Below are positions 49,198 to 61,984 of a DNA stretch of 64,000 nt, one piece after another (the first letter of the stretch is position 1; each line of letters starts with the position of its first letter). The position numbers were made by a program, and so were the translations under genes. This DNA comes from Aporrectodea caliginosa (taxonomy: Eukaryota; Annelida; Clitellata; Crassiclitellata; Lumbricidae), in the NCBI GenBank assembly GCA_020284085.1, contig JACEVL010000161.1, positions 1,526,001 through 1,590,000 on the forward strand. The letters are read 5' to 3'. Below the pieces are notes generated by a model. The model made no database searches and was not told the DNA's origin. It saw only the letters and a program-made list of their open reading frames with translations.

Positions 49198-50330
49198 ATA
49201 TGTATACCTTATATAAAATTCCTTATTTGAAATTCAGTTGAGGTTAAATAGTTTTCTCAAACTTCAGTTTAGGTTAAATAGATCTATAGATGTTACCCAT
49301 ATATTCCGCTTAGGTCCTACACTAAATTAATAATTATTGTCAATTTAGCTTGGATTAAATACCCTACCTTAAATTCATCTGAGAGTAAATACTTTGGAAG
49401 CTTTAAATTTCAAGCTCCAAAGCTTGCGCGTCATCGCAGTGAAGGAGTGAACAACTAAGAGAAAAACTGCTCCTCAGGCAATTTCATAAATGCTGACAGT
49501 ATTAACTTAAGTAGGCCTAATCGTATCGTAATTGTGATCATAAACTTGACATTTCTACAGAGCCCACAAAAGCCAAGTCCCTTATTCACAGGCGCTCAGT
49601 CAAGACAATATCGATAGGCAGTGTCAAAATCCAAATATCCGTATTTATGGCTGGCAGGCATAGAGTCAGACGGCTATGGTGGATGGTGTTTACAACTGAA
49701 GTGGCGACAGACGCAAGAGAATAAGGTGCATGAACCAGGATATGATTTGTGAAATGATGTTCCAAAGACTCAAAGCGCAAATCTTCGGTGGCCTATATTG
49801 GCAAACATCAACAATATTTGTTAAAATGAAGGACTAAAATATCTTCGCTGACTAACCGTCAATGTAACAACAGTCTTGCTAAAAATCGCTCAAATGAATT
49901 GGAACTGCTAATACGGTCCTTGCTTTCACATTAAGGAATTTCCCGACAAGGTTTTCCCAACGAATTTCCCAAAACCATGAAAGTACTGGAAACTATTTGC
50001 TAAACGTATGGCGATCAGAAACTGTCGCGTCATGAATGAATGAATGACTACGACAATTTCTACAGCGCCGTAATACGGCACATGCCGTTAAAAGGGCGCT
50101 TTAACGAGTTCAACACTGAATCAGAGATACGTCATGTTTACATGTATAACAAATGCTCTGCAGTTTCAAAGTAAATCGTATTTTATCTATACAGAAAAAT
50201 TGACAAATGATTATGGTTCAGCCCAAGGACAAATATTACACTGGACTGGTAACCACATAATCAACTTCGTGTGAAGAGTTGGTGCACGTATTTATGCCCA
50301 ACTGTTTGCACGAGTTTCCAATCCTCTATT
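49198..50330. other. No gene recognised; dispersed repeat at 49555-49625 and a LINE tail at 50035-50115
   Basis: CCCACAAAAGCCAAGTCCCT, TTATTCACAGGCGCTCAGTC and ATCGATAGGCAG at 49560-49622 match 27531-27600 and, in part, 4470 and 6712. GAATGAATGAATGACTACGA and TTCTACAGCGCCG at 50035-50075 is a minus-oriented LINE tail variant. The rest is unassigned AT-rich sequence. Confidence 0.5.
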
Positions 50331-50378
50331 GCAGCGTTTCCCAAAGTGGGTTCCGTAGAACCCAAGGGTTCCGTGGGG

Positions 50379-51567
50379 CAGAGCCGTTTTAAGGAGTTCG
50401 GGGGCCCTAGGCACAAACCTTAACCTTAAACGTAACCCGAATTCTGCCTCAATCTCAGTCTCAGATAAAGAGTATTGCATTAATGCATTGAATGTGCATA
50501 ATAGGCCTATGTGTCATTTTGTTAAATTTATTAATATAGTACTAAACTGCTAACACAGCTAACACAGCAATCTCTGTACTACAAGTGTAAAATACAAGTT
50601 TAGTTTAACATAGTTTTACGTTAAAGTTCAAATTGTTAATTTGTTATACAAATTGAAAGTGAGATTGTAGTGAGTAAATGTTTGCTATAGGCGTATACAT
50701 GGATGGTCAGGACAGTTTCTAACAAAAATCGCTTTCGTGTTTTGCTCTGAGCAAAGTCTCTTATAATAATCATCTAAATTCAAAGACTTCAACACATCTG
50801 ATTCGGTACGGTAATCTTGACTTAAAGCGTCGGAAATTAATTTCCAAGTGTGAACAAATTCCATATCAGTTCGTCTTCGGCAAACAATTATTTTCATCAA
50901 TCCAACTTCTATGTAAGCAAGTATTCTTATTCATCAATTCAGCATCTATTTATGCAAGTATTATTTTCATCAATCCAACTTCTAGTTTCACAAGAAACTA
51001 TTTTCAACAAACAACTTCTAGTTTGAAGAGAAACTATTTTCATCAACCAACTCCTACTTTTACAAAAAGATATTTTCATCAATCCGACTTCTATTTAAGC
51101 AATAATTATTTTAATCAATCCAGCTTCTATTTATGCAAATATTCTTTTCATCAATCCAGCTTCTCCTTGAGCAAGAATTATTTTCATCAATCCAACTTCC
51201 ATTTTAAATTGAAAAATGCAAACAAATAGGCCCTACAGAAATTGATTTCGACGCTAAAAGCCAAGATTAGGCCTACCTCTGATTCTATACTCATGACAGA
51301 CAGGCAGTTTTTGTTCAGTTAAATAAGATTGCCAAGTTCATACCGAGTACCGACATGGCGATATCTGCTAGCTATTACTGTACATTTGATTATGCTTTCT
51401 TATAATTTAAATATAAAACAATTTAGAAAATCACTAGATTATAATTATTAGGACTGAGAGATTTCATGTATATAGCCTATGTTTTTGTTTTTGGGTCGCC
51501 GCGGGGCCCCCTGTTGCACGGGGCCCTAGGCACGTGCCTCGCGTGCCTAGGCCTTAAAACGGCACTG
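50379..51567. mobile_element. Non-autonomous hAT element, 1189 bp, with 8-bp target-site duplication
   Basis: CCGTGGGG stands at 50371-50378 and again at 51568-51575. Termini are CAGAGCCGTTTTAAGG and, inverted, CAGTGCCGTTTTAAGG, followed on both sides by CCCTAGGCAC-type sequence. It contains no transposase. It has an internal ~37-bp tandem array (TTTTCATCAATCCAACTTCT units, 50890-51205). It is inserted in another element (TIR-like CAGCGTTTCCCAAAGTG at 50332) whose sequence resumes after the right duplication (TGAACATAAGGGTTCCG). Confidence 0.92.
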
Positions 51568-51969
51568 CCGTGGGGTGAACATAAGGGTTCCGACTTCCGC
51601 GAAAAGTTGTAACGAAAAGAAATTTTATTGAGAAATTTTATTGGAATAAAACATTTAAAATAGGTTCTTAAAATACACAAGAAGCTTTTTTAAGCTTAAA
51701 ATTGCCGTCAGTCGTCTTCTGTGTTTGCACCAGTGAGCGATATTCCGAACTTTCAGTGTCCATTAGGAATCCAGTAACTAGGCCTATTTATAGACATCAC
51801 TGCACGGACATACGTAGGCTGACTCAGAGAGTATGCCTGAATAGGGACGTAGCCATCTTCGTTATCGTTATCTCGACGAAACTAGTCCGAACACGATTAA
51901 ACGCAAAAGTTTAAAAGTACCGCCGAGTCAGATAATCGTACAGCAGTTACTGTATTAGCAATTAATTAT

Positions 51970-52090
51970 TTTATTTTGCTGGCCATGTGAAAACTTACCT
52001 TTTTACCCTGGCTGGAGTTGGGAGCGCTTCTGAGTAGGCCCTAGTTACCTTGAAGGGGCGCTATATAAATTTTTGAATGAATGAATTAAA
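51970..52090 (+). mobile_element. CR1/L2-like LINE tail
   Basis: GGAGTTGGGAGCGCTTCTGA, GTAGGCCCTAGTTACCTTGA, AGGGGCGCTATATAAATTTT and GAATGAATGAATT. A well-preserved copy of the family 3' end. Confidence 0.75.
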
Positions 52091-55070
52091 TAAAAATTTG
52101 CCAACATTGAGTAACTATCACGTAAGCAGGGGTTCTAGACCTCTTGTGTTGAATCTAGTAATGCGGAATGCCTTAACCATAAGCATAACCATAACAATCA
52201 ATTTATTGCTCCAAACATTGACAAAGTAGCGTAACATTTCGCTGTACAAAGAATAAAGATCTGTTGGTCACAAAAGGGAACTCAGAAGGGACCAGGGTCC
52301 CGCTGGTTAGGGCCACCTATATACGTAGTCTGTTGCTAGATGGTTAACAGAGGTTATCTAGTACAGTGCATTCATATAATAAGTAGCCTATCTAGTAAAT
52401 GTACAATTATTAATGTATTAGTACAAGGCATTAAACCTTAACTTAAAAAAAACAGAATGAGGGGTTAGTCATCTGCAACATCTCCTATCTTTTGCTCTTT
52501 ATCTGTTTCATTGTACTAAATCGTTTATGCATGCACGCATATTTAAAATACTCGCACGATCGCTATCTTGTAGCGGGCTCTCCTCCAAGCTTGTTTACAC
52601 ACACACGCACGCACGTACGCACGCTCCTCCTCCATAAGGACGACCAAGATCGCGGACGATGTGCAGCGGAACCCATTCAGAATGATCTGTATACAGACTC
52701 GGGAATAGTAGCACGTAGCACTATAACACAGGAAACAAGACTATGCGTAAGCTATACGCTGCCCCAACACCGCGACAGTTGCCTCTTGACAATCAGCTGT
52801 TAGCGTATAGGCCTATAATTGGTATACAAGCATTCCCGAATGGCATATTGTATACAAAACCTACAGTATACCTATTTGTATGTAACACTCTCTTCAGCTC
52901 TTTTGGACTGTGTCCCGTCCACGCGAACATCCACAAACTACAGTAGCACAGAAGCTACGTTGTGGTAGGCCTATCTGTTTGAAATAGGTTGCCTCACAAC
53001 CTATAGGCCTACGCCCTACGACATGAGCTCTCTATAAGCCTCCCTACATACAGCTGACATGTAGGGCTTGCCTATGTTTTGGTGACAGCAGAACGACCTT
53101 AAATAAGAATCATCTGCTACTATATATATAGAGGAGAGCAGCTGTTGCCAGATTTTGTGAGTCTGTGACCATTACATTTGAAGTCCTTGGACTCGGGCGA
53201 CAGTTGACCGTAAAATTTAATATACTTAGCCACCAGACAGCATATACCTCAGAGGGTTACAGCCACACCATAAATAGACACACGTAATTACGTATGCATG
53301 GAGCTTGACACGTTAACGATGAGCTGCATTGGTTTCCCAGTCGCTTTTAGAACACTCTTCGTTAAAGTGTTAAATATATATATTATATGCTCCACACATA
53401 GTCTACATACATATAAATATGTATATACTATGCAGACACACGCCCACGTGAATTATACGTGGTCTAATCACACTGGATTCAATGGATATTATGTGGGCTC
53501 TCCCTGATTCATGCGTGATTCGCTTCAACCGTACCCATGGACTCGAATACTAGAGTGAGAAACGCTTCCAAACAGCTCGGCAGAGGGCCTCCATGTGTAA
53601 CTCAGACAAAGTAATCATAGTCGTCCGCAGCAGAAATTTTTGCAAAGGAGGAGGAGGAGAGCAAAACCACGCAGTAGAACCTCATTTTGGAAGGAAGCAG
53701 AAAGATGGGCTACGGATTTCAAGATATTTGTGTTCTAGGAGAAAATAAACAATAAGCAAAATAACAAAAGAAGACAATAATGTATCTTATTTTAGCATAT
53801 ACATATATTTTAAAATAACTTACACATAATGTAGGCTAAGTAATGAGCTGTGAAGGAACTCGATGCTGACTCTGCACAACTACATGCATAGGCCCCCTAT
53901 TTAAAGAAAAGTGAAGGCGACGAATATAATTATCGTGGACTAATTCTTCATCTACAACGTTCTGCTTACACTCTTTTTATGCTGGATTGTTTTTACTCAG
54001 CTTGGACTCATCACACACAAGTGACACAACTGGGATAGCCCGTAATCTGCCTCAAATAGTTCCAATCGCCTATAGGCCCCTAGAGGCTTAGAACTCCGCA
54101 TCTGTGTGAAAGCTGGTTGCAAATTGCGGTATATTCCGATACGCAAGCATGCAAGGACTGACAGTTAGTCCTATCCTGGGCTGCAGTGTATAACGTTAAG
54201 CACTCACACTGTTGTCCCATGAGATTCGGCAGCCAGGTGAAGAAAATAGTTAGATCTCTTTAGATCTCGGCCATTACAATTAACATCGTGAATGATACAG
54301 AATGATACAGCGATTGTATAGAACGTTTAATTATAAGATTTACTTATGAATTTCTGGCAGATATTCGTCAAAAGTGAGAACAACGAGTTAAGAATAGTCA
54401 GGTGGAATCAGTGCGCAATTTGTTCGAGTTTTCTGAATCTACGCTAGATAGTATACATAGAGAACTTGAAGCAATAAAAATGATGTTTATGTTTATGGCT
54501 AACTATAGCAACGTGTGTTAGTCGAGATCATTGCAACTCACCATTATACACGAACTATTTCCAGAACCCGAGATTTACTTTCATTATCCCAAAGCTAACA
54601 TGTCCGCATACATATAAGTTCTGTCTATAGAGCCTCTACAGATGTCGAGAATTTCGGCCAAAATAGATACCTATCTGCAATGCCATTGCTAAATAATACT
54701 TTAAAAGTAAAAGTAGATCTTCCGAGTCTGTGGTACGATGATTAAGAACTTATAACCTAAATCGTCCGATTAACTGTCCATCCCTTGAGATGGAAACGAA
54801 CACTGTAAAGAAATTTAAAGTCTCAATACATCATTAAGGCGAAATAATCTTTATTATTATTATTTTCTTTACCCATTCGTAGGTGTAATCCTTCAGGAGT
54901 GAAGAAATTCTGCTTGGAGCTGTAATGGAGATCTGGAAAAACAGGTATCGTTCTCCGCGACATCAGTGAACGTGCCTCGATTTGCTATGCATGGAATAAT
55001 AACGTTAATTGGATACAGATGGAAAAGCGCTGGATTAGAAAATTGACATCACGCAACTGTTATTATCATT
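52091..55070. other. 3 kb with nothing recognised
   Basis: No frame over about 100 codons shows protein-like composition, and no tandem array or long inverted repeat is evident. A short (ACGC/ACAC) run is at 52598-52625 and an ATT tract at 54850-54870. If exons of the 5' dynein part exist here they are too short or diverged for me to see. Confidence 0.5.
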
Positions 55071-55074
55071 ATTT

Positions 55075-55182
55075 TTAGTCCCAGGTATAAATAAGCCCTC
55101 AGGAACAAAAAATTATGTTAGAAGTAGAAGAGTTCATCTCCGAGAAATCAGGCCTCGTCCCAGTTTTCACAACCATCTATTT
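55075..55182 (+). repeat. Dispersed repeat, truncated copy of 11390-11570
   Basis: AATAAGCCCTCAGGAACAAA, AAATTATGTTAGAAGTAGAA, CTCCGAGAAATCAGGCCTCG and TCCCAGTTTTCACAACCATC align with the first half of the 11.4-kb copy. Confidence 0.65.
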
Positions 55183-55479
55183 ATTATTATTAATTTTTTA
55201 TCATCATTAACAATAGTTATTATCTCCATCGTTCAATACGAATACCGTACTAAAAGCTACAATTAACAAGGATTCAAGGAAGCAACAGCTGTTGTCTAAA
55301 ATGAACATCACAGTGCCGTTAGTGTTATGCTCCCCCCCAGGTCTGGCTCCAGTAAAGTGCCGCGGAAAGCCATCGAGTTGAACCGCTGGACAGTAATAGA
55401 AAGACGCTGCAGCAAGAAGCAGGTCTCTCTGTTGTCTCCTGTGGACAGCGTCGGGCTACGACCTAGATCTGATATAAAG

Positions 55480-56340
55480 TTTTAGGCCAGTGATGTTAAT
55501 TGGACTTAAGGTCTCGATACCTAGAGGCACGAAAAAGTGCGTGTTTAAAGGTGCATTGTAGGCCTACTTGGTCATTTTCCTGTCCGTGGCGATCTCGGCT
55601 GCCGCGCCAGCCGTCGCTGCCGTGGCCTGGGCATGATGGTGCAACGGTATCTACCACCGTCGCGTCCCACACCAGATGAGGACCCGCGCGAGATGGGATC
55701 ATTGTCAGGCCGTCTGGTCTTCTGCCGTCCGTGCGTAGTAGACCTGGTGGTTCTTTTATGGATGGGATCCCTGCCTTCGAAAGGGTGCGGTGTATTATAT
55801 CATTGATGGTGTTCGACCGAAGCTGAGAGAACAGGGCAGGCCATGGCTACCTCTGGCGTCAATTCTGGCTACGCAAGCGCATATGTGTGGTTCACATATT
55901 GCGGCCCAAAGGACCGTCACCCGTACGTCCTGGTTGTCACGTTTCAGCCCACATGCCGTTATCAGTAATGCATATAGCCAGTCGATGGCGTGTGGTTATG
56001 AGACAACTTTCAATCGCGTGGTGTTGTATAGATCTACTGAATCTTGAAACACTGTATTGACAGTCTGTTGCAATAGGGGTTTGTCCCGTAATGCCTTCTG
56101 GTGCACAGCACTGCACATGTGTTGGGCTGTTGGCATGTTTTCTGCTTCATTGAATTCCGTCTTGGAGAGCCACTCGGAGGTCATCGCTTGAAAGTGTGTG
56201 TTCGGTGCGAGATGGAGAGAGGTTAGAATGAGGGTGTGGGGAGGAAGAGTGCTCGCAGCTGAACGCAAAAAGGCAGGAAACGACAGCAAAGTCGCTCTTC
56301 GTATGCCCAGACCATCAAATTTTAAGTAAGTACGCAAGTA
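55480..56340 (-). pseudogene. LINE ORF C-terminus, decayed
   Basis: In order on the minus strand: GLGIRRATLLSFPAFLRSAA with a following WLSKTEFNEA region (55996-56337); a decayed middle with stops; then [40 protein letters not shown] and [17 protein letters not shown]. This order is the C-terminal part of a LINE class common in marine invertebrates. The R-P-D-G ... W-D-x-T segment could be the catalytic part of a restriction-like endonuclease domain (inference). Multiple stops and frame changes make it a fossil. Confidence 0.75.
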
Positions 56341-57034
56341 GCCTTTTAATAATGCAAGTCAAACGCTGACATTTTACAAAGTAGAGAGAGTCGATATTAA
56401 ATGTTACTGTCATTGGATCAGGAAACCCCGTCAGATATTAGCAGCTACTATGAGCGCTACTGAAGCTCGCTTCAAGATGATAAAAACTGTTCGAAGAATA
56501 GCAATTTCACTAGTAGCCGATGCCGCAAAGTGCAAAGTCTACATGTAATACGTAAGACTGCATCCGTGATTTTCTTGGCAACAGATGTTGTGTTGCTGGA
56601 ATCTTTATAATCCATTTCTGAAGGCTTATATGAGAAGCACGTGGAAGTTCGGATACGGACTCCGTTCTTAGTTGTTACCAACCCATGTGGCGGCTGCCAT
56701 GAGGAGATGATGACTGCAGGCCTACGTGTTGTTGAAATCGGCCAAAACAAGAATATTCCACACGGTTGACTTGACAAGCATCACGGAAGCGGACTCAGAC
56801 GCAATATACCCACGAATAGACGGAACATTTGCAAGGAAACGGATTAAAATACAATAACAGTGCACATTCTTTCCGAGCGAAATTTGACGGCGACCAGATG
56901 TTCCGCCAACGAGATCCCGTCTATGGGTAGTGAGGCCTGTGTCCATTGAAGATCGTTTAAAGATATGTTCAGGTGGCAAAGCGTCCAACTGGCAACTCGG
57001 GGTGTTTGTCGCAGGGATGGCATCGGAGGATATT

Positions 57035-57098
57035 ATTATTATTATTATAATTATAATTATTATTATCATTATTATTATTATTATTATTATTACTATTG

Positions 57099-57196
<98 letters not shown>

Positions 57197-57209
57197 GTCA
57201 TCGTCATCG

Positions 57210-57261
<52 letters not shown>

Positions 57262-57300
57262 TATCATCATCATCATAGTTATTGCTGTTATTATTACGCT
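57035..57300. repeat. Compound (ATT)n-(ATC)n microsatellite
   Basis: About 25 ATT then about 60 ATC units, with ATCGTC interruptions near 57195. Poly-His, poly-Ser, poly-Ile and poly-Met frames here are artefacts. Confidence 0.97.
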
Positions 57301-58395
57301 ATAGTTATTATTACAACGATTTAATTATTTATGAACATCGTGTAGCGTCATCGGCCGATGCCTTGTGCATTAGACACCGGCGCGATAGAAGCTATAAATT
57401 AGAATTAGCCTGACAGAGCGAGCTTTAGCGCAACACGTTCTACAATTGTCCGGCGTGCGCATGCGCGAGCGTGTGTTCTCGTCAGCTGGTTGGACGTCTG
57501 TTCTGTTGGACGCGGTGGAACAGATAGACGGCTTCGCATGATATTACATATTAGATTATAATTTATGGCGTCCTCTGTACGTTCTCCTGTAAACCACGTT
57601 AATAGGACTTTATGCCTCCAATCTGGACCTTAAGGAGTTGTAATGACCGGTGCTAGGGAGGCAGAGCGAGGGTCTCTCCTGTCTCGTTACACCAGACACT
57701 GATGTGGCTTTGAACGCTACAGAGGCGAAACGAGAGCTTGTCAGCCACGGGGTTAAGTGAACGATTGCATCTTATTATCGTCATCATCATCATTTTAGTA
57801 TAGCCTAGCAAGTCTAGTCGACTTAATAATAATAACAGCAACCCCAGCAACAACAACAAAAGTAATATCGCTCCCACCCAACCCAGCACAGCCCCGCTCT
57901 GCAAGGTCCAACAAGGCCTGAACGACACTTGCCTCTTCAGCAGTAGGCCGTTCGGGAACAAGGGGTAGATCGGACCCGACGAAGTTACAAGATGAACAAG
58001 ATGGCTGGTCTGGTATGCGGGTGACCGGCTCGCTAAGGTTGACGGAAAAGTTACTGGGGAGGGGATTGATTTCAGAAAGCATACCAGTATTTGAATCTCT
58101 TTATATTCGTGGGCTCGGGTATGGAAGGTCTGACAAAGAATTCAACGGTTTCTGGGCTAGAAACGACCGTCTGGTCAAGTCATCCAGGGTTGATTTCGGC
58201 CCGCACGCCACCAATCAGCTCGTTCAGAGTTGCTTGCATCTGGGTGATTTGCAGCAATTGCATTTGACGGGCCTCCTCACCCTGATCGAGGCCCAGCGTT
58301 TTCTCACTCCTAGAATTGGAACCACATGCAGGGTCGTATATAGCACTCGTAACACTGGTAAGTGGCTTAACCGATAATACTATAGGTCTTTGTTT
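57301..58395. other. No gene recognised
   Basis: Frames of about 100-120 codons on both strands around 57650-58380 have no motif I recognise. A short ATC run is at 57778-57795. A proline/serine-rich minus-strand frame (57795-58330) could be a decayed gag-like or unknown transposon ORF; not supported further. Confidence 0.4.
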
Positions 58396-58396
58396 A

Positions 58397-59212
58397 GGGT
58401 AGAGTGGGGCAAAACGCCCCCTTTAACGGATTTTGCTCAATTACAAAGTGAGTAACAACATTTTCAGCATGAAATTATTGTAAGACCTTGTACTGAATGT
58501 CCCAAGTAAAGTAAAATTATGTCCGATAAAATGCCCCAAAAGATTATATTAAAAAATAATAAAATACAGAGTGCTTCAAAAGGGGGCGTTTTGCCCCTCA
58601 CCTGGGCAAAACGCCCCCCGTGATTTGACCCCCGCTACCTGAAAAGTCGATGCACATAATCAACTGCAATCACTGCCATGATGCAACAATAACTATAAGA
58701 AGTAAAGCTCTCTAGAATTATTTTAAAAAGATGTAATAAAATATAATTAAATAAAGAAAATACGCTTTGCTCCAGGTGACTCTGAGGTGAAGGGGGCGTT
58801 TTGCCCCATGTCAGCATTTAACATAGGGGGGCGTTTTGCCCCGCTTGGTGCTACCTTGTGAGATTGATCATATAATAAAAAACTGATATGTTAAAGCCCC
58901 ATTTATTGTGCACAGTTATTCGATATAGGGTATACTTTAGACCTATATTTGTATTATTGGCTATGTCTAGCATTTTGGCACCATTAATGATACAGAATTG
59001 GCGCTTGACTCTTATAAGGAAACACGAAAAAATTATTTTTTCTAAAATAAAAATAAGTCAAACCATCTAAAGATAAATAACTGACGATTATCTCATTAGG
59101 GTACAACTAAGAAACCCCAGAACATTCAAAATTTTCATTACATGGCACAGAGGGGACAGGGCCGGGAGGGGGCGTTTTGCCCCGCGGGGGCGTTTTGCCC
59201 CACTCTACCCTA
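58397..59212. mobile_element. Unassigned inverted-repeat element with seven GGGGCAAAACGCCCC motifs
   Basis: Ends are AGGGTAGAGTGGGGCAAAAC (58397) and, inverted, GTTTTGCCCCACTCTACCCT (59212), perfect inverted repeats of about 25 bases. The 15-mer GGGGCAAAACGCCCC or its complement also occurs at about 58583, 58605, 58795, 58828 and 59168. The pair at 58582-58619 forms a perfect hairpin. No ORF and no clear target duplication. Confidence 0.8.
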
Positions 59213-60085
59213 CAATTGATTTTTCATCCGACATTATTCAGACTTAAACCAAACAGGCAAGTTCTCTCGAAAGCATAGACAGACAGATCATTTCACGAAC
59301 AGAATCAAAAAGACAAAAATTACAACTATCTTAAAGCTTAAAATTTAGTTCAGAAAAAGATCCCAGAACGCTAACGACAGGCCCCATGGATATCATGTCA
59401 AATGCTTCAAAAGCGCTGGCAGCTGCTGGGATCCGCGGGAAAGAGCGTCGAGGCTGACGCAATCGGTTGCTTTCGGCACCCTCGTTAGTCCCCGTTTCAA
59501 CAATTTAAAAGTCCCCTCCCTTAAAAAAAACTCCTTCACGCCCAAGGTGCCCGCAGAGAAACAAAATAACGAATGAAACAGCTCTTCAAGTTCCGGTTGA
59601 GCAAAAGTGCTACAGAAGGCGACGGCGTTGAAGCGCTGAAGGGTAATGGCAAGGTGTGGCAGAGGCAGCTAGTTCATCGCAGCCAGCGCTAAGGAAAGCG
59701 CTGGTGGCAATGAAGCGCTGAATGGTCACAGAGAAGCTCTGGTCGAGGAATATTGTTTATGATTTTCGCGAGCAACTATAAGCCATCAAGAGAGCAAAAA
59801 ACATCGCCGAGACAATTAATGACACTTGGAACGCCCACGTACGTCTCGTCGGCTCCTGGCGCGGAGTTTCTGCGGAAAGGCATGCCATTGAAACACGGTG
59901 CTGACTGATAATTACTTAAAGCAGTAATATTATTCTTTATAATAATAAATAGTCTTATTATAGACTTGGGCAGTTAGTTGAGACGCATGCGAATGAAATG
60001 GTACAATAATTAATATGTTATCCGACCAGAAAATGTAAGCTTTTACTTAAAGATGTGCTCAGATGTAAAGATTTTCAAGTTCGTT
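59213..60085. other. No gene recognised
   Basis: Noted only: AGCGCTG or GCGCTGA repeated at 59412, 59630, 59686, 59697 and 59713 in a GC-richer block (59380-59760), with no coding frame. Confidence 0.4.
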
Positions 60086-60089
60086 AATA

Positions 60090-60180
60090 GATTCATTCAT
60101 TCATTTGGAAATGTATATAGTGCCCCTTAAAGGAAACTAATCAGAGGCGCTTCCGACTCCAACGCGCCCCAAAAGAACAG
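60090..60180 (-). mobile_element. LINE tail, minus orientation
   Basis: ATTCATTCATTCATTTGGAA, ATGTATATAGTGCCCCTTAA, AGGAAACTAATCAGAGGCGC, TTCCGACTCC: the inverted family 3' core and tail. Confidence 0.7.
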
Positions 60181-60254
60181 TTTTGTTTTGGTGAGGAAGG
60201 ATTCAGATAGAGTTGTAGGCGTTGCTCTACCCTCTGCAGTCCTCAGTAAGTGAC

Positions 60255-60440
<186 letters not shown>

Positions 60441-60549
60441 ATTATTTTAACCCTAAGGAAACTACTGGAAAACTACTGTAAACAAGGCAGAATGCATCTG
60501 GGGTGGCTAGCCTTCGCAGATGTGGGCTCTTCAAACGTAACCCGAAAAT

Positions 60550-60850
<301 letters not shown>

Positions 60851-61004
60851 ATTATTATTGTTGTTAACAGGTTAAAATAATAACACAGGAAGATATCACT
60901 TTCTTTTGCTACTGATACGTACTTTAAAACAGGCAATCACCATAAACTTATAAGCTGCGTTACGTCATACGAACGGTGAGAACTGTTCTACATAATATTT
61001 TCAG

Positions 61005-61330
61005 CCGACGTCAACGGTCTACGTTGCTATAAGATGTCGTTAAACTGTGGACCCCATAGGCCTACATCTAAATTTCTCCTATCGTCGTCAACGACCTCTA
61101 ATGCTATAAGTCGTTAAACTATTGAAGTCTTCCCATACAATCTAAAGAATAACTCTCCGCTGTTTTTCTGTTGGTGCCAGCCCAAGTCTGGATAAAGGAG
61201 GAGGGCGACGCTAATCATCTTCGTTATGACAGAGCGCCGTTAAACAGTAACTACATGCATACAGAACTGATGCATGAGGTAAGGTAGGGTCGACGTCAAC
61301 TGCCCTGTCGGCTATAAGATGTCATTAACG
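61005..61330 (+). repeat. Four diverged copies of a GCTATAAGATGTCGTTAAAC tail
   Basis: GCTATAAGATGTCGTTAAAC at 61026, GCTATAAGTCGTTAAAC at 61092, a weaker GACAGAGCGCCGTTAAACAG at 61225 and GCTATAAGATGTCATTAAC at 61311, each following a CGACxTCAACG or CGACCTC block. This looks like a retroposon 3' tail that is repeated or clustered. Confidence 0.55.
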
Positions 61331-61735
61331 GGTCTAGGACTTTACCCCCGGCCCATTACCCCCTGCCATTACCCCCTGCCATTACCCCCCCGCCATTACC
61401 CCCCGTCCCGTATAATAATATATCATAATTATAATTATAATTAATAATATATAATATTATAAATAATAATTATAATTATTAATTATAACTATAATATAAT
61501 GAATTATAATAATATTTATTAATTAATATAGTAATATAATTATTAAAATAATATATAATATGTAATAATAATTAATATCACTAATAAATATATTAATTAT
61601 TTATTATAATTATATGTATAATATATAATATTAATATATTATATTAATTGTTATAATTATATTATTATTATACGGGACGGGGGGGTAATGGCGGGGGGGG
61701 GGGTAATGGCAGTGGGGTAATGGGCCGGGGGGTAA
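61330..61735. mobile_element. Inverted-repeat element (MITE-like) with CCATTACCCCC arms
   Basis: The left arm (61330-61408) is GGACTTTACCCCCGGCCCAT followed by three CCATTACCCCC units and CGTCCCGTATAATAATA. The right arm (61665-61733) is its complement, with GGGGTAATGG units ending GGGGTAATGTCC. The centre is 250 bases of AT-only inverted-repeat-rich sequence. GTCATTAAC occurs just outside on both sides (61321 and 61747), but not directly abutting the arms. Confidence 0.85.
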
Positions 61736-61984
61736 TGTCCGGATACCGTCATTAACCACTCGATGCAATCTTCGGACAATGTCCTTTAGTAGAATTGATC
61801 CAAAACATCGTAGAAGTAGCTTGCTTTTTACGATGCTATGGAAATTGTCGTCATTATAATTTACAATCGTAACGTAAATTAAGGCCAGTGTAGAAATCCA
61901 CTGAGATCGAATAGCACGAGAATATATTTGGCAACTGCTTTCATGCACGACCCAAAGGTAACGGAGAGCATAAGAGGATTCTAC

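Noticed and set aside
57030..57330. Poly-Met, poly-Ser, poly-His, poly-Ile frames (also 60440-60936 and 63520-63947)
   Set aside because: Trinucleotide microsatellites read as protein.
57650..58380. Possible gag-like or host exon on either strand
   Set aside because: Composition is ordinary, motifs are absent and splice context is not supportive.
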